Shown here: one piece after another, positions 8,286 to 15,426 of the stretch | Layout: every line of letters starts with the position of its first letter | Numbering within the stretch: the first letter of the stretch is position 1 | NCBI RefSeq assembly: GCF_900115955.1 | Contig: NZ_FOYL01000005.1 | Coordinates: forward strand, 248,001 to 312,000 | Reading direction: 5' to 3' | Source of the DNA: Lentzea waywayandensis | GTDB taxonomy: Bacteria; Actinomycetota; Actinomycetes; Mycobacteriales; Pseudonocardiaceae | DNA: 64,000 nt | Notes under the pieces: model-generated | Told to the model about the DNA's origin: nothing | What the model saw: only the letters and a program-made list of their open reading frames with translations | Database searches by the model: none | Translations under genes and position numbers: made by a program

Positions 8286-11270
8286 GTGATCCGGCGGCCC
8301 CGGCTCGAAGGGCTGCTCTGCGCGACGAGGCTCACGACGCTCGTCGCCCCTGCCGGGTACGGCAAAACGACACTTCTGACGCAAGCGCACACCGACCGTC
8401 CGGTCGTGTGGCACACCTGCCAGGAAGGCCATCGGCTGGTGCAGCCGATGGCGTCCGCCTTGGCAACTGGATGGACCAGCGTGCCGTCGGTGTCCGGAGA
8501 GGACGAGTCCGGACGCGCGCACGCTCTCGCCGGACTGCTGGCCGACGCCTGGCCGGAGGACGTGCTGATCGTCCTGGACGACATTCATGTGCTGAGACAA
8601 GGAGATTCGGCCGCAGGGCTGCTGGAGGCGCTCTGCCTTCAGCTTCCGCCGAGCGCTCGGCTCGTGCTGTCCGGACGGACGCCCGCGCCGTTCTCGTTGC
8701 GGCGCCTGAAGGTCGACGGCGAACTGACCGAGATCACCGCGGCCCAGCTCGCGTTCACGACGGAAGAGACCACCGTGGTCGCGGGGAACGACGTGCACGA
8801 CGTCACCGGCGGATGGCCGATCGCGGTGCGGCTGGTGGCGGAGACGGGAACGGTCGAGGAGCTCGGCGACCTGGTGGACGAGGTCGTCGGCCGAGAACCG
8901 CGGCAGACCCGGGAGCTGCTCAGGACCGCGGCCGCGTTCGATCGGTTCACCATCGATCTGCTGACCTCGCTGGGACATCCGAAGGCCGCGGTCATCCTGC
9001 CCGATCTGGCCCGGCGCGGGCTGTTCGTGGAACACGTCCGGGCCGAACCGGGGTGGTTCGCGCTCGTGCCGCTGGCGCGGGAGTTCCTGGAGCCGGCGGC
9101 AGGTGTGCACGCGGCGGCAGCGCGGTGGTTCACGTCCCGGGGCGAGTACGTCCGCGCGGTGGATTCCCTTGCGGCGCTGGAGGACTGGCCCGGCGTCACG
9201 GCGTTGCTCGGCGACGTGCTGCGAACGCGCGGAGCGGACGCCGTGCTGACCGCGACAAGTCTTGTGCCAGAAGAAGAACGCACGGCCGAGGTCTGGCAGC
9301 TCGAAGGCGTCGCGCACCAGTTGCGCGGCGAGTGGCTGCCGGCGGCGGACCGGTTCACCCAGGCCACCGCGGACGGCCTCACCGCCGAACTGGCCTGGCG
9401 CATGGCGTGGATCCAGCACCTGCGCGGCGGACCGCAGGACGCGCTGAGGATCTGCGACGAGTACCTGCCGGACGGTGCCGATCCCGCGGCGGAGTCGATG
9501 CTGCTGAGCACCGCCGCGAGCGCGCACTGGGCGTTGGGAGATCTGGAGTCGGCGGCACTCAAGGCTGTTGCCGCGTTGGAGACCGCGACGAGTGACGCGG
9601 GCATGGGCACCGCGCACACCGTTCTCGCGATGGTCGCTGCGGCGCAAGGAAAACGTGACGAACTGACCGAGCACTACGACATCGCGCTCGACCACGCGCA
9701 GAAGGCCGGCGACGTGCTCGGTGTCATCCGCATCCGCTCGAACCGTGCGTCGCACCACGTCGAGGCGGGTGAGCACGGGGCTGCGTTGCGGGAGATCGAG
9801 GAGATGCTGCCGCTCGCGGACGTCACCGGGTTCGCCACCTACCGGGCGATCGGGCTGCACAACCGCGGCGAGGCGTTGCTCGGACTGGGCAGGCTGGATG
9901 AGGCCGCGGCGGATTTCCATGCCGCGCAGAAGGTTTTCGACCAGGCCGGGAGCTGGCTCGCGGCGGCACCGCTGGTCTACCTGGGCGAGGTGCACCGGCT
10001 GCGCGGCGACCGTGCGCTGGCGGCGTTCGCGTTGCACGAGGCACTCAGGCTCGCGTCGGCCAAGAACACCGTGCCGCATCTGGTTCTCGCTCACGTCGGG
10101 CTCTCCGAGCTGTTCTCCGACGACGACCCCGACCTGGCGCGTGAGCACGCCCGCAAGGCGCTGGAGCTGGGCGAGAGCGTGGCGGCGCTACTCGTGCTGG
10201 GGTGGCTCGACCACGACAAGGGCCTGTGCCAGGAGGCCGCGGAGATCGCGACCCGGCGTGGCGACCGGGCCGGGTTCGCACGGTCGTTGCGGCTGCGAGG
10301 AGTGCTGGAACGCGACCCGGTCCTGCTCGACCAGGCGCTGACGTTGTGGCGCGAGATCGGCAACCCGCTCGGCGAGGTCCGGGTGCGCACGGCCCAGGCG
10401 GCGCTGATCGGTGGTGCGGCAGGAGAACAACTGGCCCTGGAGGCGCGGCAGCAGGCCGCGGATCTCGGTGCGAGGGTGCTCGTCGAAGCCGCCGCGGCCG
10501 TCGCCGAGACGTGCCGGAAGGCGGCCAGGCCGGCGTTGTTCATCCAGACGCTGGGCGGGTTCCGGGTGCTGCGCGACGGCGAACCGCTGCCGCCCGCAGC
10601 GTGGCAGTCGCGCAAGGCCAGGGACCTGGTGAAGATCCTCATCGCCCGGCGCGGGCGGCCGATCACCCGTGAGGCGCTGGGAAACCTGCTGTGGCCCGAC
10701 GAGGAACCGGAGAAGGTCGCGAACCGGCTGGCGGTGGCGTTGTCCACGGCCCGCAGCGTGTTGCGGGCGGGCACGGGAATCGTGGCCGAGGGTGACGCGA
10801 TCCGGCTCGACCCGGACGTGCTGCCCGTCGACGTGGCCGCGTTCCTGGCCGACGCGCGGGCCGGACTCGCTGCCGCACAACGGAACTCGTCCGAGGCGCA
10901 GTCCCTGCTCGCGGCCGCCGAGTCCGCGTACCACGGCGACTTCCTGGAGGAGGACCCGTACGAGGACTGGGCGGCCCGGCTGCGCGAGGAGGCCCGGCTG
11001 ATCTACCTGCAGGTCGTGGCGGTGCTCGCCGCACGGGCCGAGTCCGGTGGGGAGCACGCACTGGCAAGCAGGTATTGCCTTCGCGTGCTCGAACGCGACC
11101 CGTACGACGAGCCGGCGCACCTGATGCTGGTGCGCGTCCTCGCCGCCGCAGGGAGTCATGGCGAGGCTCGGAGGAGCTACCAGACCTACGTCACGCGGAT
11201 GCGGGAGATCGAGGTCGACCCGCATCCGTACCCCGGCGTCTTCAGTGGGAGCACACGACGTAGGGCGTGA
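8286..11270 (+). CDS. Large STAND ATPase regulator with C-terminal BTAD DNA-binding domain
   Basis: Regulator of 994 residues. The start resembles MalT-type STAND proteins (IRRPRLEGLL), followed by Walker A APAGYGKTT at 21-29 and Walker B LIVLDDIH around 94-101, so it should bind ATP. The middle, about 230-740, is a run of TPR-like helical repeats. From about 750 there is an OmpR-like winged helix (TLGGFRVLRDGEPLP, then SRKARDLVKILIARRG) and a bacterial transcriptional activation domain to the end. It therefore places a SARP-type DNA-binding module after the STAND part, instead of the LuxR-type HTH of MalT or the N-terminal module of AfsR. GTG 8286 was chosen because GGAGGA lies five bases upstream. 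The target is unknown. Confidence 0.85.
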   Translation: MIRRPRLEGLLCATRLTTLVAPAGYGKTTLLTQAHTDRPVVWHTCQEGHRLVQPMASALATGWTSVPSVSGEDESGRAHALAGLLADAWPEDVLIVLDDIHVLRQGDSAAGLLEALCLQLPPSARLVLSGRTPAPFSLRRLKVDGELTEITAAQLAFTTEETTVVAGNDVHDVTGGWPIAVRLVAETGTVEELGDLVDEVVGREPRQTRELLRTAAAFDRFTIDLLTSLGHPKAAVILPDLARRGLFVEHVRAEPGWFALVPLAREFLEPAAGVHAAAARWFTSRGEYVRAVDSLAALEDWPGVTALLGDVLRTRGADAVLTATSLVPEEERTAEVWQLEGVAHQLRGEWLPAADRFTQATADGLTAELAWRMAWIQHLRGGPQDALRICDEYLPDGADPAAESMLLSTAASAHWALGDLESAALKAVAALETATSDAGMGTAHTVLAMVAAAQGKRDELTEHYDIALDHAQKAGDVLGVIRIRSNRASHHVEAGEHGAALREIEEMLPLADVTGFATYRAIGLHNRGEALLGLGRLDEAAADFHAAQKVFDQAGSWLAAAPLVYLGEVHRLRGDRALAAFALHEALRLASAKNTVPHLVLAHVGLSELFSDDDPDLAREHARKALELGESVAALLVLGWLDHDKGLCQEAAEIATRRGDRAGFARSLRLRGVLERDPVLLDQALTLWREIGNPLGEVRVRTAQAALIGGAAGEQLALEARQQAADLGARVLVEAAAAVAETCRKAARPALFIQTLGGFRVLRDGEPLPPAAWQSRKARDLVKILIARRGRPITREALGNLLWPDEEPEKVANRLAVALSTARSVLRAGTGIVAEGDAIRLDPDVLPVDVAAFLADARAGLAAAQRNSSEAQSLLAAAESAYHGDFLEEDPYEDWAARLREEARLIYLQVVAVLAARAESGGEHALASRYCLRVLERDPYDEPAHLMLVRVLAAAGSHGEARRSYQTYVTRMREIEVDPHPYPGVFSGSTRRRA

Positions 11271-11985
11271 TCGACCAGCGGATGGCCTGGCCCTGCGCGT
11301 CCGTTCCCTCACCGGTGACGGTCGCGCCGGCGCCGGCCGGGGTGACGTCCTCGATGATCCCGCCGCCGACCGCGCCGCCGGCGCTGACGACCTGCTCGTC
11401 GCCTTGGCAGGCAACGGACTTCGAGGCCGTCTTGGTGACCACGACCGTGGGAGTACCACCGCGCAGCACCAGTCCCGGCCGCGTGCCGCAGATCGCGTGC
11501 ACCGTGACGGTGCCGGACCCCTCGACCAGACCGCCCTTGAGGTTGTTCTTGGGCGCCATCTTCGTGAGGTGGCCGCCGTCGGTCTCCCCCGCCACGCCGA
11601 GCGCCTTCTGGGTGCCGGGACAGGCTGCCTCGGCACTCGCGGTGCCGCTCTTGGACGCCAGCGTGAACTCACCGGGCGCACAGGTCGCCCGCACCGTCAC
11701 CGTCCACGGCAGCACGGTCCCCACGCCGTGCTCGACCGCCGTGACCTCGGCGCTCGTGAGGTCGTCGCTCGGCCGCACGCGCGTGATCGTCGTCCGCTCG
11801 CCGGTCACCGCGCCGCCCGTGCCGACGACCTTCGTGCCGTTGGGGCAGCTGACCGAGACCGTCTTGCCCGCCGACGTCGCCGCACTGGTGGCCTGCACCG
11901 CCACGACGTCCGTGCTCGCCTGCGCCACGCCCGGAGTCGCCAGACTCAGCACGAGCAGGGCCGTGCTCATCACCTTCACGTTCAT
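11242..11985 (-). CDS. Secreted protein with three internal repeats
   Basis: Unrecognised secreted protein of 247 residues. The N terminus is a signal peptide with a likely cleavage after AQA at residue 23. The mature part holds three diverged copies of a module of about 70 residues, each starting with a Cys near CPNGTK, CPGTQK or CQGDEQ, continuing through a Gly-rich turn, and ending in a second Cys after a beta strand (VRATC, VHAIC, YVVC). The paired cysteines suggest one disulfide per module. The 3' end overlaps the end of the large regulator gene by 29 bases. Similar small secreted repeat proteins occur in actinomycetes without assigned function. Confidence 0.75.
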   Translation of the reverse strand: MNVKVMSTALLVLSLATPGVAQASTDVVAVQATSAATSAGKTVSVSCPNGTKVVGTGGAVTGERTTITRVRPSDDLTSAEVTAVEHGVGTVLPWTVTVRATCAPGEFTLASKSGTASAEAACPGTQKALGVAGETDGGHLTKMAPKNNLKGGLVEGSGTVTVHAICGTRPGLVLRGGTPTVVVTKTASKSVACQGDEQVVSAGGAVGGGIIEDVTPAGAGATVTGEGTDAQGQAIRWSITPYVVCSH

Positions 11986-11988
11986 CCC

Positions 11989-12029
11989 CCTTCGGGTCCG
12001 CGGGCCTGGTCAGCCCGCGGACCCGAAGG
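11989..12029 (-). terminator. 17-bp hairpin in front of the repeat-protein gene
   Basis: Perfect inverted repeat with 17-bp arms and a 7-base loop, containing TTCGGGTCCGCGGGC and its complement. It lies between the RTX-like gene and the repeat-protein gene, both read leftward, and stops three bases before the latter's ATG, so its 3' arm includes the GAAGG part of the ribosome-binding site. It could be a terminator or attenuator for read-through, or a structure that hides the RBS. No U-run follows. Confidence 0.6.
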
Positions 12030-12059
12030 ATGCCGCGCTCGCTTAAAGCCGCATTAAGG

Positions 12060-12863
12060 TCAGGGGCAGCTGATCAGGACGTCGCCGTCGGCGGCGTCGA
12101 GGCAGGTGTCCACGCCGAGCCCGCCGTTGAGGGTGTCGTTGCCGGCCGCGCCCCAGATGAGGTCGTTGCCGTTCAACGCCGTGATGCTGTTCGCCAGTGC
12201 GTTGCCGACCAGGTGGTCGACGAAGTTGGTGCCGGTCAGGTTCTCCACGTCGCTCGCGACGTAGTCCTTGAGCGCCAGCGTGTCGTAGCCGTCGTCCGTG
12301 CCGGAGCCGATGGTCACCGAGACGCCCGAGTTCGGGTGCAGCGAGCTGCCGATGCTGTAGTCGACGCGGTCGATGCCGGTGCCGCCGTAGACGTTCACGC
12401 CACCGCGCTTGGGCCGCAGGTGGTCGACGCCGTCGCCGCCGCTGATCGTGCCCCTGGCGCGGGTCTCGATGACGTCGTTGCCCGCCTCGCCGTACACGTG
12501 GGCCGGCATCGCGTCGGCGTTGGTGTTGTCGTAGGCGACGTTGACCCGGTCGTTGAGGTCGTTCGCCCGGATCTGGATCGACGTGATCAGCTTCGTGGCA
12601 CCGGACTCGTACGTGCAGTTCACGTTGGCACCGCTGAGCGTGCAGCCGGCGCCGACGGCCAGCAGGTCACCGGAGTCGGTGACGGTGAGGCGGTGCAGCG
12701 CGGTGTCCAGGCCGACCGTGATGTTGTTCGTCTTGCCGGGCTCGGCCTCGACGATCAGCACGTTGTTCTGCACGTAGACAGTCGTGTGCGGTGCGGCGTG
12801 CGCGACGGCGGGCATCGCGATCGCGGCGAGAGCGGCGGCGCCCAGACCGATGAGCATTCTCAT
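12060..12863 (-). CDS. Secreted RTX-like calcium-binding repeat protein
   Basis: Secreted protein of 267 residues. The signal peptide ends near residue 22 (AVAHA). The C-terminal half contains degenerate glycine-rich nonapeptide repeats of the hemolysin type, such as GEAGNDVIE, SGGDGVDHL, GGTGIDRVD, LNGNDLIWGAAGND and GGLGVDTC, which form a calcium-binding beta roll. Two closing cysteines (DTCLDA and VLISC) may clamp the end. ATG 12863 has GGGGAG upstream at a good distance. In actinomycetes such proteins usually lack the type I secretion genes of Gram-negatives; none is visible here and the signal peptide points to Sec export. Function unknown. Confidence 0.82.
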   Translation of the reverse strand: MRMLIGLGAAALAAIAMPAVAHAAPHTTVYVQNNVLIVEAEPGKTNNITVGLDTALHRLTVTDSGDLLAVGAGCTLSGANVNCTYESGATKLITSIQIRANDLNDRVNVAYDNTNADAMPAHVYGEAGNDVIETRARGTISGGDGVDHLRPKRGGVNVYGGTGIDRVDYSIGSSLHPNSGVSVTIGSGTDDGYDTLALKDYVASDVENLTGTNFVDHLVGNALANSITALNGNDLIWGAAGNDTLNGGLGVDTCLDAADGDVLISCP

Positions 12864-12954
12864 GCTGTGTTCTCCCCTTGGTGGTCGTTGCCTTGCGGGG
12901 AACAGCCTGCTCAGCGCTCTTTCGGTCACCTTCGGGTCGTTTTAGGGCCGTCTT

Positions 12955-12969
12955 TCTGCTGGTAGCAGA
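12955..12969 (+). promoter_or_regulatory. PopR-type box upstream of popR
   Basis: TCTGCT-GGT-AGCAGA, a perfect inverted repeat close to the TCTGCC-3N-GGCAGA motif that I recall for Streptomyces lividans PopR. It ends 41 bases before the popR start. It is also the tip of a longer imperfect hairpin with arms AGGGCCGT and ACGGCCCT. It suggests autoregulation of popR. Confidence 0.65.
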
Positions 12970-13010
12970 ACGGCCCTTTGCGGTCGTCCCGATGCTGTCA
13001 CCATGACGAC

Positions 13011-13370
13011 ATGGCGGAGATCCTGGACTTCAAGCGCACCCCGGAGCCCCTGTGGCGGGAAGCCCTGGGCCGGAAGCTTCGCGAGACCAGAGAGGAACGC
13101 GGCGACCGGCTGGTCGACGTGGCCGAACGGGCGGGCATCTCGGTGCAGTACCTGTCCGAGATCGAACGCGGCCGCAAGGAGCCGTCGAGCGAGATGATCG
13201 CGGCGGTCGCCGGAGCGCTCGGCATCGACCTGGCCGATCTGCTGATCGGCATCGCCGGCCAGGTCCGCAACCTCCGCGCCGCCAGCCCGTTCCAGACCGG
13301 AGGCCACTTCCACACCTCACGCCCGACGGGCCGCCCTTCTGGCCCGGTGGCGATGGCCTTCGCCGCCTAG
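13011..13370 (+). CDS. popR: PopR-like XRE-family activator of clpP genes, with Ala-Ala C terminus
   Basis: Transcription factor of 119 residues. A Cro/C1-type helix-turn-helix spans about residues 15-80 (LRETREERGDRLVDVAERAG, ISVQYLSEIERGRKEPS). The protein ends MAFAA. In Streptomyces, PopR and ClgR are regulators of clp genes and are themselves degraded by ClpP through a C-terminal Ala-Ala signal; this protein has that ending and lies beside two clpP genes. Matching inverted-repeat boxes stand about 41 bases before this gene and before the clpP pair. The ATG at 13011 was chosen because it gives the usual short N terminus. The symbol is used by homology and context. Confidence 0.85.
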   Translation: MAEILDFKRTPEPLWREALGRKLRETREERGDRLVDVAERAGISVQYLSEIERGRKEPSSEMIAAVAGALGIDLADLLIGIAGQVRNLRAASPFQTGGHFHTSRPTGRPSGPVAMAFAA

Positions 13371-13445
13371 AGCCTGTGCGGTTCGGCTGTCGCGGACCAG
13401 ACTTCGACACAGGCCCCACGCCGCCGCGCCCTTCCAGCAACGGGC

Positions 13446-14036
13446 TCAGGTCCGCTGGTCCAGCACGCGGTCGACCAGCCCGTACTCGACCGCGCCCGCC
13501 GCGTCGAACACGCGGTCCCGGTCGGTGTCGTGGCGCAGTTCGGCCACGGTCCGGCCGGTGTGCCGAGCCAGGATCGCCTCCAGCTGCGTGCGCACCCGCA
13601 CCACCTCGTCCGCCGCGAGGATGAGGTCCGGGATCGTGCCCCGCCCCTGCGCCGCAGGCTGGTGCAGCACGACCCTGGAGTGCGGCAGCACGGACCGGCG
13701 CCCTTCCGCACCCGCGGCCAGCAGCACCGCGCCCGCCGCAACCGCTTGCCCCACACAGGTGGTGGCGACCGGCGCCTTGATGTAGCGCATGGTGTCGTAG
13801 AGCGCGAGCATCGCCGACGGGTCACCGCCCTCGCAGTTGATGTAGAGGTTGATCTCCATGTCCGGGTTGTCGGCCTCCAGGTGGAAGAGCTGCGCGATCA
13901 ACGCGTTCGCGACACCGGAGTCGATCCCGGTGCCCAGGTAGACGATCCGCTCGGACAGCAGGTGCGAGTAGACGTCCATGACCCGCTCGCCGCGAGCGTC
14001 CCGCGTGATGACGTTGGGAATGGTGTAGGTGCTCAT
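13446..14036 (-). CDS. clpP: ClpP-like subunit lacking the catalytic serine
   Basis: ClpP-fold protein of 196 residues, full length for the mature family and in overlap (ATGA) with the clpP gene before it. The His and Asp of the triad are present (His125 in VVLHQP, Asp170 in RHDTDRD), but the segment where ClpP normally reads GQAASMGA is GQAVAAGA here. The serine position is Ala100, codon GCG at 13737-13739, which I checked on the bases. The Gly-Gly oxyanion region (INCEGGDPS) is kept. The subunit should fold and join a ring but not cleave peptides itself. It may act in a mixed complex with the partner subunit or be regulatory. It is not a decayed gene, since the frame and the rest of the family motifs are intact. 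Confidence 0.9.
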   Translation of the reverse strand: MSTYTIPNVITRDARGERVMDVYSHLLSERIVYLGTGIDSGVANALIAQLFHLEADNPDMEINLYINCEGGDPSAMLALYDTMRYIKAPVATTCVGQAVAAGAVLLAAGAEGRRSVLPHSRVVLHQPAAQGRGTIPDLILAADEVVRVRTQLEAILARHTGRTVAELRHDTDRDRVFDAAGAVEYGLVDRVLDQRT

Positions 14037-14647
14037 GCGACGGCTCCCGAGTGCAGTCCCAGCTTGTGCATGCGGACGGGGACGACCTGCCCCAGGTCGC
14101 TCACGACGTGATCGATGAACCCGTACTCGTGCGCCTGCGCCGTGGTGAACCACCGGTCGTGCAGCGAGTCGGTGAAGATCCGGTCGAACGGTTGCCCGGT
14201 GTCCTCCGCGATCAGCCCGAGCACGGTGTCCCTGGTGTGCCGCAGGTCGTCCGCCTGCACCTCCACCTCGACGGCCGAGCCACCGATGCCCGCACTCCCC
14301 TGGTGCATCAGGATCCGCGCGTGCGGCAACGCGAACCGCTTGCCCGGCGTTCCCGCCGACAACAGGAACTGCCCTGCGCTGCAAGCCAGTCCCAGCGCCA
14401 GCGTCGCCACATCACACGGCACCAACCGCATCACGTCGCGAATGGCCAGCATCGAGGGCACCGAACCACCCGGCGAGTTGATCCACAACGCGATGTCCTG
14501 CCGCGGATCCTCGCTCGCCAGCGACAACATCTGGGTCGCCAGCACCGTGCCGTTGTCGTCGTCGAGCGCGCCGTCGAGAATCAGCACCCGCTGACCGAAG
14601 AACCGTTCCCGCAGCCCTGGGCTGAAGAGCTTCTCGTTGTTCGTCAT
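14033..14647 (-). CDS. clpP: ATP-dependent Clp protease proteolytic subunit ClpP
   Basis: ClpP serine protease of 204 residues, first gene of a two-gene clpP operon. The triad is complete: Ser90 in LACSAG, His115 in ILMHQG and Asp160 in FTDSLHD. It would form a heptameric ring that degrades substrates fed by a Clp ATPase (ClpX or ClpC, not in this window). With the downstream subunit it corresponds to the accessory clpP3/clpP4-type pair of actinomycetes, which is switched on by PopR when the main ClpP1P2 is impaired. A PopR-type box lies 42 bases upstream. The motif around Ser (LACSAGQ in place of QAASMGA) is divergent, as in accessory ClpPs. Confidence 0.92.
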   Translation of the reverse strand: MTNNEKLFSPGLRERFFGQRVLILDGALDDDNGTVLATQMLSLASEDPRQDIALWINSPGGSVPSMLAIRDVMRLVPCDVATLALGLACSAGQFLLSAGTPGKRFALPHARILMHQGSAGIGGSAVEVEVQADDLRHTRDTVLGLIAEDTGQPFDRIFTDSLHDRWFTTAQAHEYGFIDHVVSDLGQVVPVRMHKLGLHSGAVA

Positions 14648-14689
14648 GCCACCGACGATGCCGGGCCGCGCGGCCGGTCCGCTTCCTTC

Positions 14690-14704
14690 TCTGCTGTGGG
14701 CAGA
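14690..14704 (-). promoter_or_regulatory. PopR-type box upstream of the clpP pair
   Basis: TCTGCT-GTG-GGCAGA, differing from the recalled PopR motif TCTGCC-3N-GGCAGA at one base. Its near edge is 42 bases from the clpP start, almost the same spacing as the box before popR (41). It lies within a wider inverted repeat (CTGCTGTG and CACAGCAG). The likely role is PopR activation of the clpP operon. Confidence 0.7.
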
Positions 14705-14721
14705 TCAGCTCACAGCAGCCC

Positions 14722-15426
14722 TCACACGGCGAGCACCCGTTGGTAGGTCAACGGAATCGGATCGTCGTACGGATCGGTCACCGGCTCGCCGTCGGCCTCG
14801 ATCCAGGCGTGGAACGACTGCGGATCGCTCGCCACACCCAGACACCACTGCACCGAGCCACCGCGCAACGCCGCGGTCAGCGCGGCCGTCAACGAGAGCT
14901 CGAGGCACGCCACCCGTCCCAGGTGGAACCTGCTGACCCGCTTGGCCGCCGCAAGCGCTTGCAGCGCCTCGGTTCTCGTCGCCGTCCGCCTGGCCCGGCC
15001 GCGCTTCACGAGCTTGAAGCCCTTCACCGTCACCCGGAACGGCAACCGCAGCAGCACAAGCGCCAACGGCAACGCCACAGCCGCCACCAGCAGCGGTCGC
15101 AGCGCCACCGGAGTGCGAGGAGCCAGCGCGATCGGAACCCCGCCGCTACCCCGTGCGAGACCTCCTGGTTCCAGCAGACCTCGCTCCACCAACGCGGACA
15201 GGAGTTCCTCCGCGTGCACGCGAATGCCTTCCGGAGACTCGCGCGGGTACCGGCTCGTGAAGACCTCGACGGCGACGTCGAGTCCGCCGGCGCAGATCTC
15301 GGAGCAGAGTTCGTTCCCGGTGCGGTTCAGCTTGTGCCACTGACCGGTCGCCACGTTCAGGAGAACGAGACCGCCGTCGTCCTCGGAAGTCGTGTGCACC
15401 GAGTCGGGAACCACGAAATGCGTCAT
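14722..15426 (-). CDS. Lasso peptide maturation protease with fused RRE (B1-B2 fusion)
   Basis: Bifunctional lasso-peptide protein of 234 residues. Residues 1-88 form a PqqD-like RiPP recognition element (LVLLNVATGQWHKLNRTGNE, then EELLSALVERGLLE) that should grip the precursor leader. Residues from about 100 on are the transglutaminase-like B2 protease that removes the leader, with Cys174 (ACLELS), His206 (FHAWIE) and Asp218 as the expected triad. A hydrophobic stretch at 108-130 lies between them. Actinomycete loci usually encode B1 and B2 separately, so the fusion is less common. The ATG at 15426 overlaps the cyclase stop, so the genes form one operon. Confidence 0.88.
   Translation of the reverse strand: MTHFVVPDSVHTTSEDDGGLVLLNVATGQWHKLNRTGNELCSEICAGGLDVAVEVFTSRYPRESPEGIRVHAEELLSALVERGLLEPGGLARGSGGVPIALAPRTPVALRPLLVAAVALPLALVLLRLPFRVTVKGFKLVKRGRARRTATRTEALQALAAAKRVSRFHLGRVACLELSLTAALTAALRGGSVQWCLGVASDPQSFHAWIEADGEPVTDPYDDPIPLTYQRVLAV

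Noticed and set aside
8202-10148. Open frame of about 650 codons opposite the STAND regulator
   Set aside because: Composition is that of an antisense shadow in high-GC DNA; the sense frame has Walker and BTAD motifs.
12943-12978. Terminator between the RTX and popR genes
   Set aside because: The two genes diverge, so nothing ends there; the dyad fits a PopR box with flanking symmetry better.
13446-14036. clpP pseudogene
   Set aside because: Only the Ser codon is changed; length, overlap with the partner and all other motifs are intact, so a functional non-catalytic subunit is more likely.
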